DNA from: an uncultured Bacilli bacterium
GTDB lineage: Bacteria; Bacillota_I; Bacilli_A; RF39; UBA660
Assembly: GCA_934096805.1 (NCBI GenBank)
Contig: CAKOMW010000001.1
Location: 434,001-498,000 of the forward strand
DNA: 64,000 nucleotides
Reading direction: 5' to 3'
The position numbers were made by a program, and so were the translations under genes. This document shows, in pieces, positions 44,475 through 53,832 of the stretch. Position 1 is the first letter of the stretch. Each line of letters starts with the position of its first letter. Below the pieces are notes generated by a model. The model was not told where the DNA came from. It worked only from the letters and a program-made list of their open reading frames with translations, and ran no database searches.

Positions 44475-44521
44475 TTTTATTAAGAGAACGTTTTGTTCTT
44501 AAAAAAGAGGAGGAAAAGAAT

Positions 44522-45949
44522 ATGAAAAAAATGTTTTTAGCTGTATTTGCTGTTTTGTTTGGTGTAATTGGAATGGCAAGTGTTGATGCAATTACAATTA
44601 AAGATGACGGTAATTATGTGATAATTTTTAATACCGCTGAAGGAGACATCAATGGTGAAGATGCTAAGTATGTAAAGTTTGATTTTGATGAAGGTGAAGA
44701 TAAAGCATTATTATCAGATCTTACTAAAGGAATTGAACCTTTTAATAAGGGGAAAAAGTTTACTGGATGGGGTAAAAATATATTTGGTGAATTAATTTCT
44801 GATGGAATACCAAAGGCAGATTTTAATTCTTCTGGTGAATTTAATGGTGTTTCTTATACAAATGGTTATTATGTTTGGGCTCAATTTTCTGATGAAATGA
44901 TGAAGGGAACTGGGACTTATTATATAACTATTGATGCTATAGGGGGAACTGTTTCTTCAAAGAAATCTATTAGACTTACTTATAAATCTGATGAGTTTAA
45001 GACTTTGGATTTAAGCAAGTATAAAGCAGTAAGATCTGGTTATACTTTTATTGGATGGGGATCTGATGAAAAAAATAAAGTAGTTAGTTCTATTGATTCA
45101 AGTTTCTTTAAAGATGGTGATGCTGTTAATCTTAGAGCATTATATAAGAGTAATACTTTTGATGATACAACGAATGTACTTAATTTAAATGCTAATGGTG
45201 GAACAATTGATGGAAAAGCTATTGGTAAATATAATTATATTGGTGGTGCTACTTCTGGTGATGATATGGCTATATATAATTATGTTCCTGTAAGAAAAGG
45301 TTATACTTTTACTGGATGGAATAGTAAAAAGAATGGTAGTGGTACTAATTATTCTTATGTTTATTGGAGAATGTGGGATAAGAATAGTTCTAAGGATTTA
45401 GAAAGGGATACATTATTAGATGGTACTTTTTATAAGAATTTAGTTTTATATGCTACATGGAAGAGTAATTCAGGTAAGGTTAAGGAAGTTGTTAGTAGTT
45501 CTAAGACTGATGGGTCTATAACTTTTAGTAAAGAGGTTAGTGATAATTATGTTTTAGATATTAAGCCTATTAAGATTGATAAAAAACTTGCTAATAAAGA
45601 TGTTAAGTTTGTAGCAGATATTAATATATTAAATAATAATCAAGTTGTTAAGATTAGTAACACTAAGATGAAGATTAGAATTGCTTTACCAAAGGAATTA
45701 AAAGGGTATAATAAGTATGAAGTTGTTTATATTTTAAACGATGAAATTAAAGAAACTATTCCTGCTAAGGTAGAAAATGGATATATTGTATTTGAAACAA
45801 CTCATTTGAGTGAATATGGTATTATTGCTAAGAATGTTACTGTAAAAAATCCTGAGACTGCTGATAATATTTTAATAAGTTTTGCTACTTTGTTTATATC
45901 AGTTGTTGGTATAGGTAGTTGTCTTATTTTAAAGAAAAGATTTAATTAA
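44522..45949 (+). CDS. Surface protein with Listeria-Bacteroides (InlB/Flg_new) repeats and NPETADN sorting-like tail
   Basis: 475 aa from ATG 44522. Signal peptide (MFLAVFAVLFGVIGMASVDA), then three Flg_new-type beta-grasp repeats ending in GxxFxGWG/GYTFxGW and LYATW. A further beta domain follows, then NPETADN and a membrane segment plus KKRFN. The tail resembles a sortase signal of the NPxTxD/N kind; no sortase gene is in the window. It shares this tail with the beta-helix protein at 49.4 kb, and the genes between encode a two-component system that may control both. Likely wall-anchored adhesin. Confidence 0.75.
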   Translation: MKKMFLAVFAVLFGVIGMASVDAITIKDDGNYVIIFNTAEGDINGEDAKYVKFDFDEGEDKALLSDLTKGIEPFNKGKKFTGWGKNIFGELISDGIPKADFNSSGEFNGVSYTNGYYVWAQFSDEMMKGTGTYYITIDAIGGTVSSKKSIRLTYKSDEFKTLDLSKYKAVRSGYTFIGWGSDEKNKVVSSIDSSFFKDGDAVNLRALYKSNTFDDTTNVLNLNANGGTIDGKAIGKYNYIGGATSGDDMAIYNYVPVRKGYTFTGWNSKKNGSGTNYSYVYWRMWDKNSSKDLERDTLLDGTFYKNLVLYATWKSNSGKVKEVVSSSKTDGSITFSKEVSDNYVLDIKPIKIDKKLANKDVKFVADINILNNNQVVKISNTKMKIRIALPKELKGYNKYEVVYILNDEIKETIPAKVENGYIVFETTHLSEYGIIAKNVTVKNPETADNILISFATLFISVVGIGSCLILKKRFN

Positions 45950-45969
45950 GAACCGATTGGTTCTTTTTT
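45948..45969 (+). terminator. Intrinsic terminator
   Basis: AAGAACC-GATT-GGTTCTT plus a T run after the InlB-repeat gene. Confidence 0.88.
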
Positions 45970-46021
45970 TCTTTTTAATTAAATAGTTTTATGGTACAAT
46001 AATTTTAATTTGAGGTGTATT

Positions 46022-47488
46022 ATGGGGAAAGAGGCTTTTATATATTTAATATTTTTTACTATTTGGATTATAAGACTTTATTATAAGCTTTATGATGAGA
46101 GAACTAAGAAATATATTCTTTTTATTGGATTTCTTATAATTTTTTGGATGCTTATCAGGATATTTAAAGATATTATTGATATTTCTTTTTTGGTTAGGTA
46201 TTGTTGGTATTTATATTATGTTCCTCTTATATTTATTCCGTTTTTGTTTTATGTATTTAGTGATGGTTTAAATAATGGGATGTCTAGTAAAAGGTTTTAT
46301 TTTTTATTAGTTGTTGCAATTTTATTATTTGGTTTTGTTATTACTAATGATTTACATCAGTTAGTATTTCGATTTAATGATGGGGTATCTAATTTTAATG
46401 ATTATACTCATTTTTATGGTTATTATATTATTTGTGTTTATATTTTTTCTTTGTATGTATGTGGTGTTATTAATCTTGTTGTAAAGAGTTTTAGAACAAA
46501 GAAGAGTTATAAGTCTTTTTTACCTTTTCTTATGATTTTACTTGGGATTTTGTATACTTATTTATATGTTAAAGGTGTTCCTTTTATTGTACATAGTAAT
46601 TTGTCTGTTGTACTTAGTTTGTTTATTTGTTTGGGTATTGAGATTATGTTTTATATAGATTTAATACCTAATAATTCTAAATATAAAAAATATTTTATAA
46701 ATTCTGATTTAGATATGGTGATTGTTTCTTTGAATGGTAATATTTTATATACTACGAAAAGTTTTAATGTTGTACCTATTTTTATAATTGATGATATTAA
46801 AAATAATTGTGTATTAGATTGTTATGATGAAGTTAATGTTTTGTATGATGTGAAAAGGAATAAGGATAGTTATGTTATATTAAGAAATGATATTAGTGTT
46901 CTTAATAAACTTAAAGAAGAGCTTAGTATTAAACAAAAAGAGCTTATTGTACAACAGGAGGCTTTGAAAAGTGAAGAAAAGATTAAGAAAGAATTGTATG
47001 AAATTGATCTTAGAAAAAGGATTGTTTTAGAACTTGAAGATAGTCTTTATAAGAAGAGAATAATTGCTAGGGATATTTTGAATAAGAGTGATATATCTTC
47101 TTCTGATTTAGAGAGATTGAAGTTGATAATTGCTTATTGTAAGAGAAAGAGTTTTCTTATTATATCTGAGCTTAATGATGATTTGTATGATGAAGATGAT
47201 ATAAAGCTTATTATTAATGAACTTCTTTGTGATTTTAATTTTCTTAATATAAATGGTGCAGTAATGGTTAATAAAATGTGTTGTGATAGTTATATTATGT
47301 CTAAAATATATGAGAAAGTGTTTGATGTTTTATATAGGGTTAGTGATTTAGATGTTGTTATATTTATTGATTCTGATTATTTAAAGTTTGAAATTAGTGG
47401 TGTATGTGTTGAAGAGTTTTCTTTTTTAGAGGATTGTTTAATAAAGACTTATGATAATGATATAAGTATTAGTTTTAGTTTGAGGTGA
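46022..47488 (+). CDS. Multi-pass membrane sensor, kinase-like, possibly catalytically degenerate
   Basis: 488 aa from ATG 46022 with GAGGTG (46012-46017). About seven N-terminal membrane helices (residues ~1-215) like the histidine-kinase 7TM input domain, a PAS-like stretch (DMVIVSLNGNILYTT), then a coiled coil (LSIKQKELIVQQEALKSEEK) and a C-terminal region. I see neither a phospho-acceptor HDxxG nor clear ATPase N and G boxes in it. It overlaps or abuts the following bona fide kinase (RBS of the next gene covers its stop), so the pair may form a heteromeric sensor. Confidence 0.6.
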   Translation: MGKEAFIYLIFFTIWIIRLYYKLYDERTKKYILFIGFLIIFWMLIRIFKDIIDISFLVRYCWYLYYVPLIFIPFLFYVFSDGLNNGMSSKRFYFLLVVAILLFGFVITNDLHQLVFRFNDGVSNFNDYTHFYGYYIICVYIFSLYVCGVINLVVKSFRTKKSYKSFLPFLMILLGILYTYLYVKGVPFIVHSNLSVVLSLFICLGIEIMFYIDLIPNNSKYKKYFINSDLDMVIVSLNGNILYTTKSFNVVPIFIIDDIKNNCVLDCYDEVNVLYDVKRNKDSYVILRNDISVLNKLKEELSIKQKELIVQQEALKSEEKIKKELYEIDLRKRIVLELEDSLYKKRIIARDILNKSDISSSDLERLKLIIAYCKRKSFLIISELNDDLYDEDDIKLIINELLCDFNFLNINGAVMVNKMCCDSYIMSKIYEKVFDVLYRVSDLDVVIFIDSDYLKFEISGVCVEEFSFLEDCLIKTYDNDISISFSLR

Positions 47489-47492
47489 TATA

Positions 47493-48605
47493 GTGGTTAT
47501 TGTTACATGTATATTGGTATTACTTAGTATTTTACAAACTTATGTTACTATGATTGAAATATTAAGAAAAGATGGTTTGTTTAAGATAGTTATTAATTTG
47601 CTTTTTCTTATTTTTATGCTTTTTCTTGGTTTGTATGATATAAATTGTTCTTTTCATAATGTTTTTAATTCTTTGTTTTTTGTTTTATCTATTATTATCT
47701 GTGTACTAGTAATTATTAATTTTATATTTTTCTTCAATAATAGGGATGTTTCTATTTTATCTATTAAGAGTGGTATTGATATGTCTTCTTCTGGTATAAT
47801 GTTTTTAGATGATAAAAAGATTTTACTTATTAATAGTGTTATGGATTCTATACTTAATGATTTAGGTATTTATAATGATTATATTGATAGTCTTAAGAGG
47901 TGTTGTTTTAAGAGTTGTTTATTTAAATCTTTAGATAGGGTTTGGTTACTTAGAATAGTTAATGATAAAGAGGTTGTTTGTTTTGATATTACTGATATTT
48001 ATTTTATACAAGAGGAAATAGAGGCTAAGAATAAAAGAATAGAAAAGTATAATAAAAAAATTCTTTCTAATTTAAATAATATAGAAAGAATTGAGAAGAC
48101 TAAAAATTTAATAAAGATAAAGAATGAGTTTCATGATTTATTGGGACATAGACTTTCTCTTTTTAATCAGTATCTTATGAGTGATAGTGTTTCGATTGGT
48201 GATATTTCTTTAATGTTTGATGATTTATTTATTGATAGAGAGTATGAAGATTTTAATGAAGCTCTTGATGATCTTGTTTCTAAGTATAAGTTATATGGTG
48301 TTAATATTAATGTAACTGGTTTACTTTCTAGTGATAAAGAAAAATCGTTAGTTTTATTTGAGATTATTAGAGAAAGTGTTACTAATGCTATTAATCATGC
48401 TGGTAGTAAAAATATTAATGTTTTTATAAATGAATCGTCTTTTGATTATGAAATGATTATTAATAATGATGGAGTGAAACCAAAGAAGAAAATAGTTGAG
48501 GGTGAGGGTATTAAAGGAATGAAAAGAAAGGTTTATTCTTTAGGTGGTGTTATTGATATTTCTAGTAGGGATGGTTTTGTTTTAAAAGTTAGAATAAAAA
48601 AATAA
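47493..48605 (+). CDS. NarL-type sensor histidine kinase
   Basis: 370 aa from GTG 47493, with GAGGTGA overlapping the previous stop. Three membrane helices at the N-terminus, a short cytosolic PAS-like region, the phospho-acceptor segment EFHDLLGHRLSLFNQYL (HDxxGH, as in HisKA_3 kinases), and the ATPase domain with N box IRESVTNAINHAGS and G box GEGIKGMKRK. Would phosphorylate the convergent response regulator downstream. Confidence 0.82.
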   Translation: MVIVTCILVLLSILQTYVTMIEILRKDGLFKIVINLLFLIFMLFLGLYDINCSFHNVFNSLFFVLSIIICVLVIINFIFFFNNRDVSILSIKSGIDMSSSGIMFLDDKKILLINSVMDSILNDLGIYNDYIDSLKRCCFKSCLFKSLDRVWLLRIVNDKEVVCFDITDIYFIQEEIEAKNKRIEKYNKKILSNLNNIERIEKTKNLIKIKNEFHDLLGHRLSLFNQYLMSDSVSIGDISLMFDDLFIDREYEDFNEALDDLVSKYKLYGVNINVTGLLSSDKEKSLVLFEIIRESVTNAINHAGSKNINVFINESSFDYEMIINNDGVKPKKKIVEGEGIKGMKRKVYSLGGVIDISSRDGFVLKVRIKK

Positions 48606-48615
48606 TATGGGACTC

Positions 48616-49245
48616 TTAATTATTTAGTTTTGGTATTACGTATCTGTTTCCTATGCAATATACTAGAAGTTTTGATACTGATTCAAAGTTTAATTTATTT
48701 AGAATTGATGATATATGGTTTTTTAATGTACCAAGTGTTATGTTTAATTGTTCAGCAATATCTTCACGATCTATACCACTGCATAAAAGGGTTAATATTT
48801 CTAATTCTTTTTCTGTTAGTTTATTAAAGTTTATTTCATCGTCTTTTTTTAAATTGTTTTCTGGGAATAGTTTGTAGCCATTTATTATTTGTTTAATTGA
48901 AGTTATTAAAGTGTTTGAATCAATGTTTTTATATAAGAAACCATCTAGGTTATTTTCTTTTGCTTCTTTTATAAATGTTATTTCAGGTACTCCGGTTATG
49001 ACTAGAACTTTTATATTTTCTTTATATTTTTCTTTTACTAGTTTACCGTTTTTAATACCACTTGAGTTATTTTTTGTACATATATCTGTTAGTACTAAGT
49101 CTGGTTTGTATTTATTACATAGATTTAACATATCTTTTGCATTATCGCTTGTAGCTACTATGTCAAATGATTCTTCAAGTATTTTTTTTAACATGTCATT
49201 TAGAATTAATTGGTCTTCGATTATTATAATTTTTTTGTTTTCCAT
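48616..49245 (-). CDS. NarL/LuxR-family response regulator
   Basis: 209 aa; GAGGTGAT precedes the start on the minus strand. Receiver domain with acidic pocket EDQ, phospho-Asp in LVLTDICTK and Lys in FLYKNID, then a LuxR-type HTH (LTEKELEILTLLCSGIDRED, LGTLKNHISSILNKL). Encoded convergently with the two sensors (10-nt gap) and divergent from the beta-helix surface protein, whose promoter it may control. Confidence 0.9.
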   Translation of the reverse strand: MENKKIIIIEDQLILNDMLKKILEESFDIVATSDNAKDMLNLCNKYKPDLVLTDICTKNNSSGIKNGKLVKEKYKENIKVLVITGVPEITFIKEAKENNLDGFLYKNIDSNTLITSIKQIINGYKLFPENNLKKDDEINFNKLTEKELEILTLLCSGIDREDIAEQLNITLGTLKNHISSILNKLNFESVSKLLVYCIGNRYVIPKLNN

Positions 49246-49385
49246 CGTATCACCTCATTTACTAATATATTAACATATTTTTATTTGTTATTAAAGTAGT
49301 ATTTTTTGATTGTTACTTTAACATGACTTTTGGCATATTTTATTTATTTTCTTTTTATGTTATTCTTTTTTTAGGAGGAAAAATT

Positions 49386-50732
49386 ATGAAAAAATTATTG
49401 TTTTTAATTATTGCAACTTTTACATTTGTTACTTTAAGTGCAGATGTGAATGCAGAGACATTTTATGATGTTTATGTAGATAATGTTAGATTAAGTGATG
49501 TTAATTCTACGATTAGTGTTGGGGGAGGTACAGTTTCTTATAATGATAGTACTAAGGAACTTACTTTAAATGGAATTACTTTAAATGCTAGTAATTATGC
49601 AATTAATTTAACTAATACTACAGATGAGGTTAAGGTTATTGTAAAGGGTAATAATACTATTACTGCTTTAGGTAATTTATTTGGAATTAGATCTAGTAAT
49701 AAAGTTACTATTACTGGTGATGGGAAGTTGACTATTAAGTCTGGTTGGGCTTGTATACAAGGAAAACAAGTTATAATTGATGGTGCTGATGTTGATTTTA
49801 CTACTACTGAAACAGGTCAGTCTACTATTGAGAATGAAAAGGGACTTATTATTAAGAATGGTGCCAAGGTTAAAGCAAAGGGTAATGGTTCTGGTATTTC
49901 TTCTTATTCAAATATGACTATTAGTGATAGTGAACTTAATTTAGAAGCTATTGCTGATAGATCGAATGCTATTTTTGTTTATGGTGATTATGGGGATGGA
50001 TCTTTAACAATTACTAATTCTAAAATTAAGGCAAAGAGTGTTCTTGCTAGTATTTACAGTAGTGGAAATATGAAAATTACTGGCTCTAACTTGGATTTAG
50101 TTGGGAATGCTGGTGGAATATGGTCAGATTCTTCATTGTTTCTTAAGAATGATAATATAAAAGTTAATAGTCAAAATTATGGTATTGGCACTAATAGAAA
50201 TAGTGATTTTATTCTTGATAATTGTGATTTGGATATTAAGGCTGGTCAGGTTTCATTTATGGGTAATCCTCAATTTAATAATTTAGGTAAAAGGGTTATT
50301 CTAGCGGGTGATAGTGATAATTTGTCTTATGATAATATTGTAAGAGATTTTGATAGTGTTTCAAGCTATAAATATGTTAGGACTGTTAATACTTATACTG
50401 TAAAAGTGATTGCAGATTCTAATGTTTTAGGAAATATATCTTCTTCTGAAACTGTTTTAGAAGGTTCTGATAAAGAAATAGTTGTTAAAGTAAAGGATGG
50501 ATATAGGATTAAAAGTATTTTAGTTAATGGAACTTCAAAGAAACTTACTAATGATAAGATTTTACTTAATAATATAAATAAAGATATAGTTGTTAAAATT
50601 AGTACTGAGGTAATACCTGCTAAAGTGGAAAATCCTGAAACTTTTGATAATGGATTCACTTATATTTGTGGACTTGTCTTATCTTCTTTAGGGCTTGGTT
50701 CATGTTTGGTTTATAAGAGAAGATTTAATTAA
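49386..50732 (+). CDS. Secreted beta-helix surface protein with NPETFDN sorting-like tail
   Basis: 448 aa from ATG 49386 with AGGAGG (49373-49378). Signal peptide (LLFLIIATFTFVTLSADVNA), then a right-handed parallel beta-helix of ~280 residues with repeated turns (NKVTITGDGKLTIKSG, GLIIKNGAKVKAKG, NMKITGSNLDL). A Flg_new/Listeria-Bacteroides-like domain follows (YTVKVIADSNVLGNISSSET). It ends with VENPETFDN, a membrane segment and KRRFN, the same tail as the 44.5-kb protein. Probable cell-surface adhesin or carbohydrate-binding protein. Confidence 0.75.
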   Translation: MKKLLFLIIATFTFVTLSADVNAETFYDVYVDNVRLSDVNSTISVGGGTVSYNDSTKELTLNGITLNASNYAINLTNTTDEVKVIVKGNNTITALGNLFGIRSSNKVTITGDGKLTIKSGWACIQGKQVIIDGADVDFTTTETGQSTIENEKGLIIKNGAKVKAKGNGSGISSYSNMTISDSELNLEAIADRSNAIFVYGDYGDGSLTITNSKIKAKSVLASIYSSGNMKITGSNLDLVGNAGGIWSDSSLFLKNDNIKVNSQNYGIGTNRNSDFILDNCDLDIKAGQVSFMGNPQFNNLGKRVILAGDSDNLSYDNIVRDFDSVSSYKYVRTVNTYTVKVIADSNVLGNISSSETVLEGSDKEIVVKVKDGYRIKSILVNGTSKKLTNDKILLNNINKDIVVKISTEVIPAKVENPETFDNGFTYICGLVLSSLGLGSCLVYKRRFN

Positions 50733-50737
50733 TAATT

Positions 50738-50760
50738 AGAACCTATTGGTTCTTTTTTTT
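50738..50760 (+). terminator. Intrinsic terminator
   Basis: AGAACC-TATT-GGTTCT plus a T run, almost the same hairpin as after the InlB-repeat gene, again linking the two loci by duplication. Confidence 0.88.
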
Positions 50761-50842
50761 GTTATTTTGAATACTTATTATTTGTAGTTTTTTGAGGTAG
50801 TTTAATAATTCTATAATGATATGGATGACATATAATTAACTG

Positions 50843-52756
50843 GTGATTGATTTGTTTACTAAGAATAATAATATAAGGATTAAAATGGTTTTATTTGTTG
50901 TAATAGTGCTTTTTATATTTATTTTTTTACGTATTTTTTATGTTCAAACTGTTTCTTATAGAAAGCTTAGTTTACTTTCTGATGATTTATGGAGTAGGGA
51001 ACTTCCTATTACGGCAGAGAGGGGTAGGATTCTTGATAGGAATGGTAAGGTTCTTGCTGATAATATTACGACTACGTCTTTAATTGTTATTCCTAATCAG
51101 ATTGTTGATAAGAAGAGGACTGCTGAGGTACTTAGTTCTTGTTTAGGTGTTTCTTATTCGGATATATATTCTCATATTGCTAAGGTTACTTCGATAGAGA
51201 GGATTCATCCTGAGGGGAGGAGATTGTCTAAAGAGGTTTCTGATAAAATTAATAGTTATAATTTACCTGGTGTTTATTTAGTGAAAGAGTCTCAAAGATA
51301 TTATCCTAATGATGAGATGCTTTCTCATGTTATTGGATATGTTGGGATTGATAATCAGGGTCTTTCGGGGATTGAGCTTTTATATGATGATTATTTAACT
51401 GGTGATGATGGGGCGATTAAGTATTATAGTGATGCTAAGGGGAATAGACTTGATATGAGTGAGGTCTATTTGGATGCTACTGGTGGAATGGATGTAATGC
51501 TTACTATTGATTATGATATACAAGTGTCTATTGAAAGGGAACTTAATAATATAGTTAGTATGTTTAAGCCTGATAATGCTCTTGCAATTGCGATGAATCC
51601 TAATACAGGTGAGATTTTGGGAATGTCTTCTCGTCCTAGTTATGATCCTAATAATTATAAGGATTATAGTGCAGAGACAATTAATAGAAATTTGCCTATT
51701 TGGATGACTTATGAACCTGGTTCTACATTTAAGATTATTACGACTGCTGCAGCGGTTGAAGAGGGGGTTATTGACTTAGAACATGACACTTTTTATGATC
51801 CTGGTTCAGTGAAGGTAAGTGGTGCTAAAATAAGATGCTGGAAAAGTGGTGGACATGGTCATCAAACGTTTCTTCAGGTTTTTGAAAATTCGTGTAATCC
51901 TGGTTTTGTTTCTATGGGGTTTCGTCTTGGAAAGAAAAAATTATTTTCTTATTTAGATTTGTTTGGTTTTGGGGATAAAACGGGTATTGATCTTAATGGT
52001 GAAGGTAAAGGGATACTTTTTAGTTTAGATAAAGTTCATGATTTGGAACTTGCTACGACGGCTTTTGGACAAGGCGTTAGTGTGACTCCTATACAACAGG
52101 TTACGGCTGTTTCTTCAATAGTTAATGGGGGTTATTTGTATAAGCCTTATGTTGTTTCGGGAATTGTTGATTCTAAAACTAATAGTGTTATTTCTTCTTC
52201 TAGTAAGACTTTGGTTAGAAGAACTATTAGCGATAATACGTCAAAAATAATGAGGATGGCTTTGGAGAGTGTTGTTTCTAATGGCGGTGGTAAAATGACT
52301 TATATTGATGGATATCGTGTTGGGGGTAAAACAGGGACTGCTCAGAAGGTTTCTGATGGAAGGTATTTAGAAAATAATTATATAATGAGTTTTATGGCGG
52401 TTTTGCCTAGTAATGATCCAGAGGTTGTTTTGTATTTGGCTATTGATAATCCTAAGAATACAGCGCTTTTGTCTAGTTATACTACTACTCCTTTTGTAAG
52501 AAAAATTTTGCTTGATATAATATCTATTATGGGGATTGAAAAGCAGTCTATGCAAAAAGAAAAAGATTATGAATGGTATGATAAAAAGTATTATGATGTT
52601 CCCAATGTGGTTGGCCTTACGAGGAGTGAGGCAAAGAGGTTGCTTTCTTCGTTTTCGGTTTCTTTTGTTGGTGATGGTGATGTTGTTATAGAACAGAGTA
52701 TTGCTGCTGGTACGAGGTATTATGATGGTGGTTTGATTAAACTTCTTATGAAATAA
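50843..52756 (+). CDS. Class B penicillin-binding protein with a PASTA domain (PBP2/SpoVD/FtsI type)
   Basis: 637 aa. GTG 50843 (or TTG 50852) start; neither has a strong site. One membrane anchor (IKMVLFVVIVLFIFIFLRIF), PBP dimer domain (ERGRILDRNGKVLADN), then the transpeptidase with SxxK PGSTFKIIT, SxN-region NSCNPGFVS and KTGTAQK. A single C-terminal PASTA domain (YYDVPNVVGLTRSEAKRLL) follows. Cross-links peptidoglycan, probably at the septum with an FtsW-type partner. Just upstream of mraY. Confidence 0.92.
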   Translation: MIDLFTKNNNIRIKMVLFVVIVLFIFIFLRIFYVQTVSYRKLSLLSDDLWSRELPITAERGRILDRNGKVLADNITTTSLIVIPNQIVDKKRTAEVLSSCLGVSYSDIYSHIAKVTSIERIHPEGRRLSKEVSDKINSYNLPGVYLVKESQRYYPNDEMLSHVIGYVGIDNQGLSGIELLYDDYLTGDDGAIKYYSDAKGNRLDMSEVYLDATGGMDVMLTIDYDIQVSIERELNNIVSMFKPDNALAIAMNPNTGEILGMSSRPSYDPNNYKDYSAETINRNLPIWMTYEPGSTFKIITTAAAVEEGVIDLEHDTFYDPGSVKVSGAKIRCWKSGGHGHQTFLQVFENSCNPGFVSMGFRLGKKKLFSYLDLFGFGDKTGIDLNGEGKGILFSLDKVHDLELATTAFGQGVSVTPIQQVTAVSSIVNGGYLYKPYVVSGIVDSKTNSVISSSSKTLVRRTISDNTSKIMRMALESVVSNGGGKMTYIDGYRVGGKTGTAQKVSDGRYLENNYIMSFMAVLPSNDPEVVLYLAIDNPKNTALLSSYTTTPFVRKILLDIISIMGIEKQSMQKEKDYEWYDKKYYDVPNVVGLTRSEAKRLLSSFSVSFVGDGDVVIEQSIAAGTRYYDGGLIKLLMK

Positions 52757-52832
52757 ATTGTAAAATGAGTTATTTTGGTCTATTAAATTAGTTTTGTTTG
52801 TAGTATAATGTTTTGGAAGAGGTGTATTATAT

Positions 52833-53813
52833 ATGTTACTGTTTACAAAATCCATTCTTTCTTTAATGATAGGTTTTATAATGGCTGTAGTGGTTGGTTT
52901 TTTTCTTATCCCACTTTTAAAGAGAATTAATTTTGGTCAAAGAATAAGTGAGTATGTTGGTGAGTCTCATAGGAAAAAAGAGGGTACACCAACGATGGGG
53001 GGAATTATTTTTATAATTCCTACGGTTTTAGGAATTTTTTATCTAGTTACTGCTGGTAAGATCGAAATGACTTATAATTTAGGAATAGTGTTGGCAGTTT
53101 TTATACTTTATGCGATACTTGGGTTTTTGGATGATTTTCTTAGTATTAAGAGGGGTAAAAATGAAGGTCTTACTGTTGCTCAGAAGTTTATAGGACAAAT
53201 AATTATTGCTTTAGTTTTTTTCGCTATTTATATGAAGTTTGATGGTGATACTAGTTTTGTTGTTACGACACTTGGTATTAATATTGAACTGGGATGGTTT
53301 TACGGAGTATTTATTTTGCTTCTTATGGTGTGGTTCTCTAATGCTGTTAATTTGACTGATGGTCTTGATGGATTGTCTGGAGGACTTAGTGCGATAGCTT
53401 TTATTGCTTTTGCTCTTATTGCGCTTTTTGTGGGACAAGAGGATATGGGAATATTTTGTTTTGTTTTAGTTGGTGCAGTTTTAGGATTTTTAATGTTTAA
53501 TGGTTATCCGGCAAGGGTTTTTATGGGAGATACAGGATCGCTTGCACTTGGTGCTACATTGGCTGCAGTTGCAATTCTTACAAGGAGAGAGCTTACTTTG
53601 TTTTTGGTAGGTTTTGTGTTCTGTGTTGAAGCGCTTAGTGTTATGATACAAGTGTTTTGGTATAAGCTAAAGCATAAGAGAATATTTTTGATGACTCCGA
53701 TTCATCATCATTTTGAAAAGCTCGGATATGAAGAGCCTGATATTGTAAAAGGGTTCTGGATGGCAGGAATTGTTTGTTCAGTGCTTGGAATATTCTTTGC
53801 TTTGTGGATATAG
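52833..53813 (+). CDS. mraY: Phospho-N-acetylmuramoyl-pentapeptide-transferase
   Basis: 326 aa from ATG 52833 with GAGGTG 8 nt upstream. Transfers phospho-MurNAc-pentapeptide to undecaprenyl phosphate, giving lipid I. Ten membrane helices with the family motifs KKEGTPTMGG, FLDDFLSIKRGKNEGLT, NAVNLTDGLDGLSGG, FMGDTGSLALG and the histidine motif HHHFEKLGY. The PBP-mraY pair is a fragment of the classical dcw order. Confidence 0.96.
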   Translation: MLLFTKSILSLMIGFIMAVVVGFFLIPLLKRINFGQRISEYVGESHRKKEGTPTMGGIIFIIPTVLGIFYLVTAGKIEMTYNLGIVLAVFILYAILGFLDDFLSIKRGKNEGLTVAQKFIGQIIIALVFFAIYMKFDGDTSFVVTTLGINIELGWFYGVFILLLMVWFSNAVNLTDGLDGLSGGLSAIAFIAFALIALFVGQEDMGIFCFVLVGAVLGFLMFNGYPARVFMGDTGSLALGATLAAVAILTRRELTLFLVGFVFCVEALSVMIQVFWYKLKHKRIFLMTPIHHHFEKLGYEEPDIVKGFWMAGIVCSVLGIFFALWI

Positions 53814-53832
53814 AAAAAAGTAGATTTGTGTT

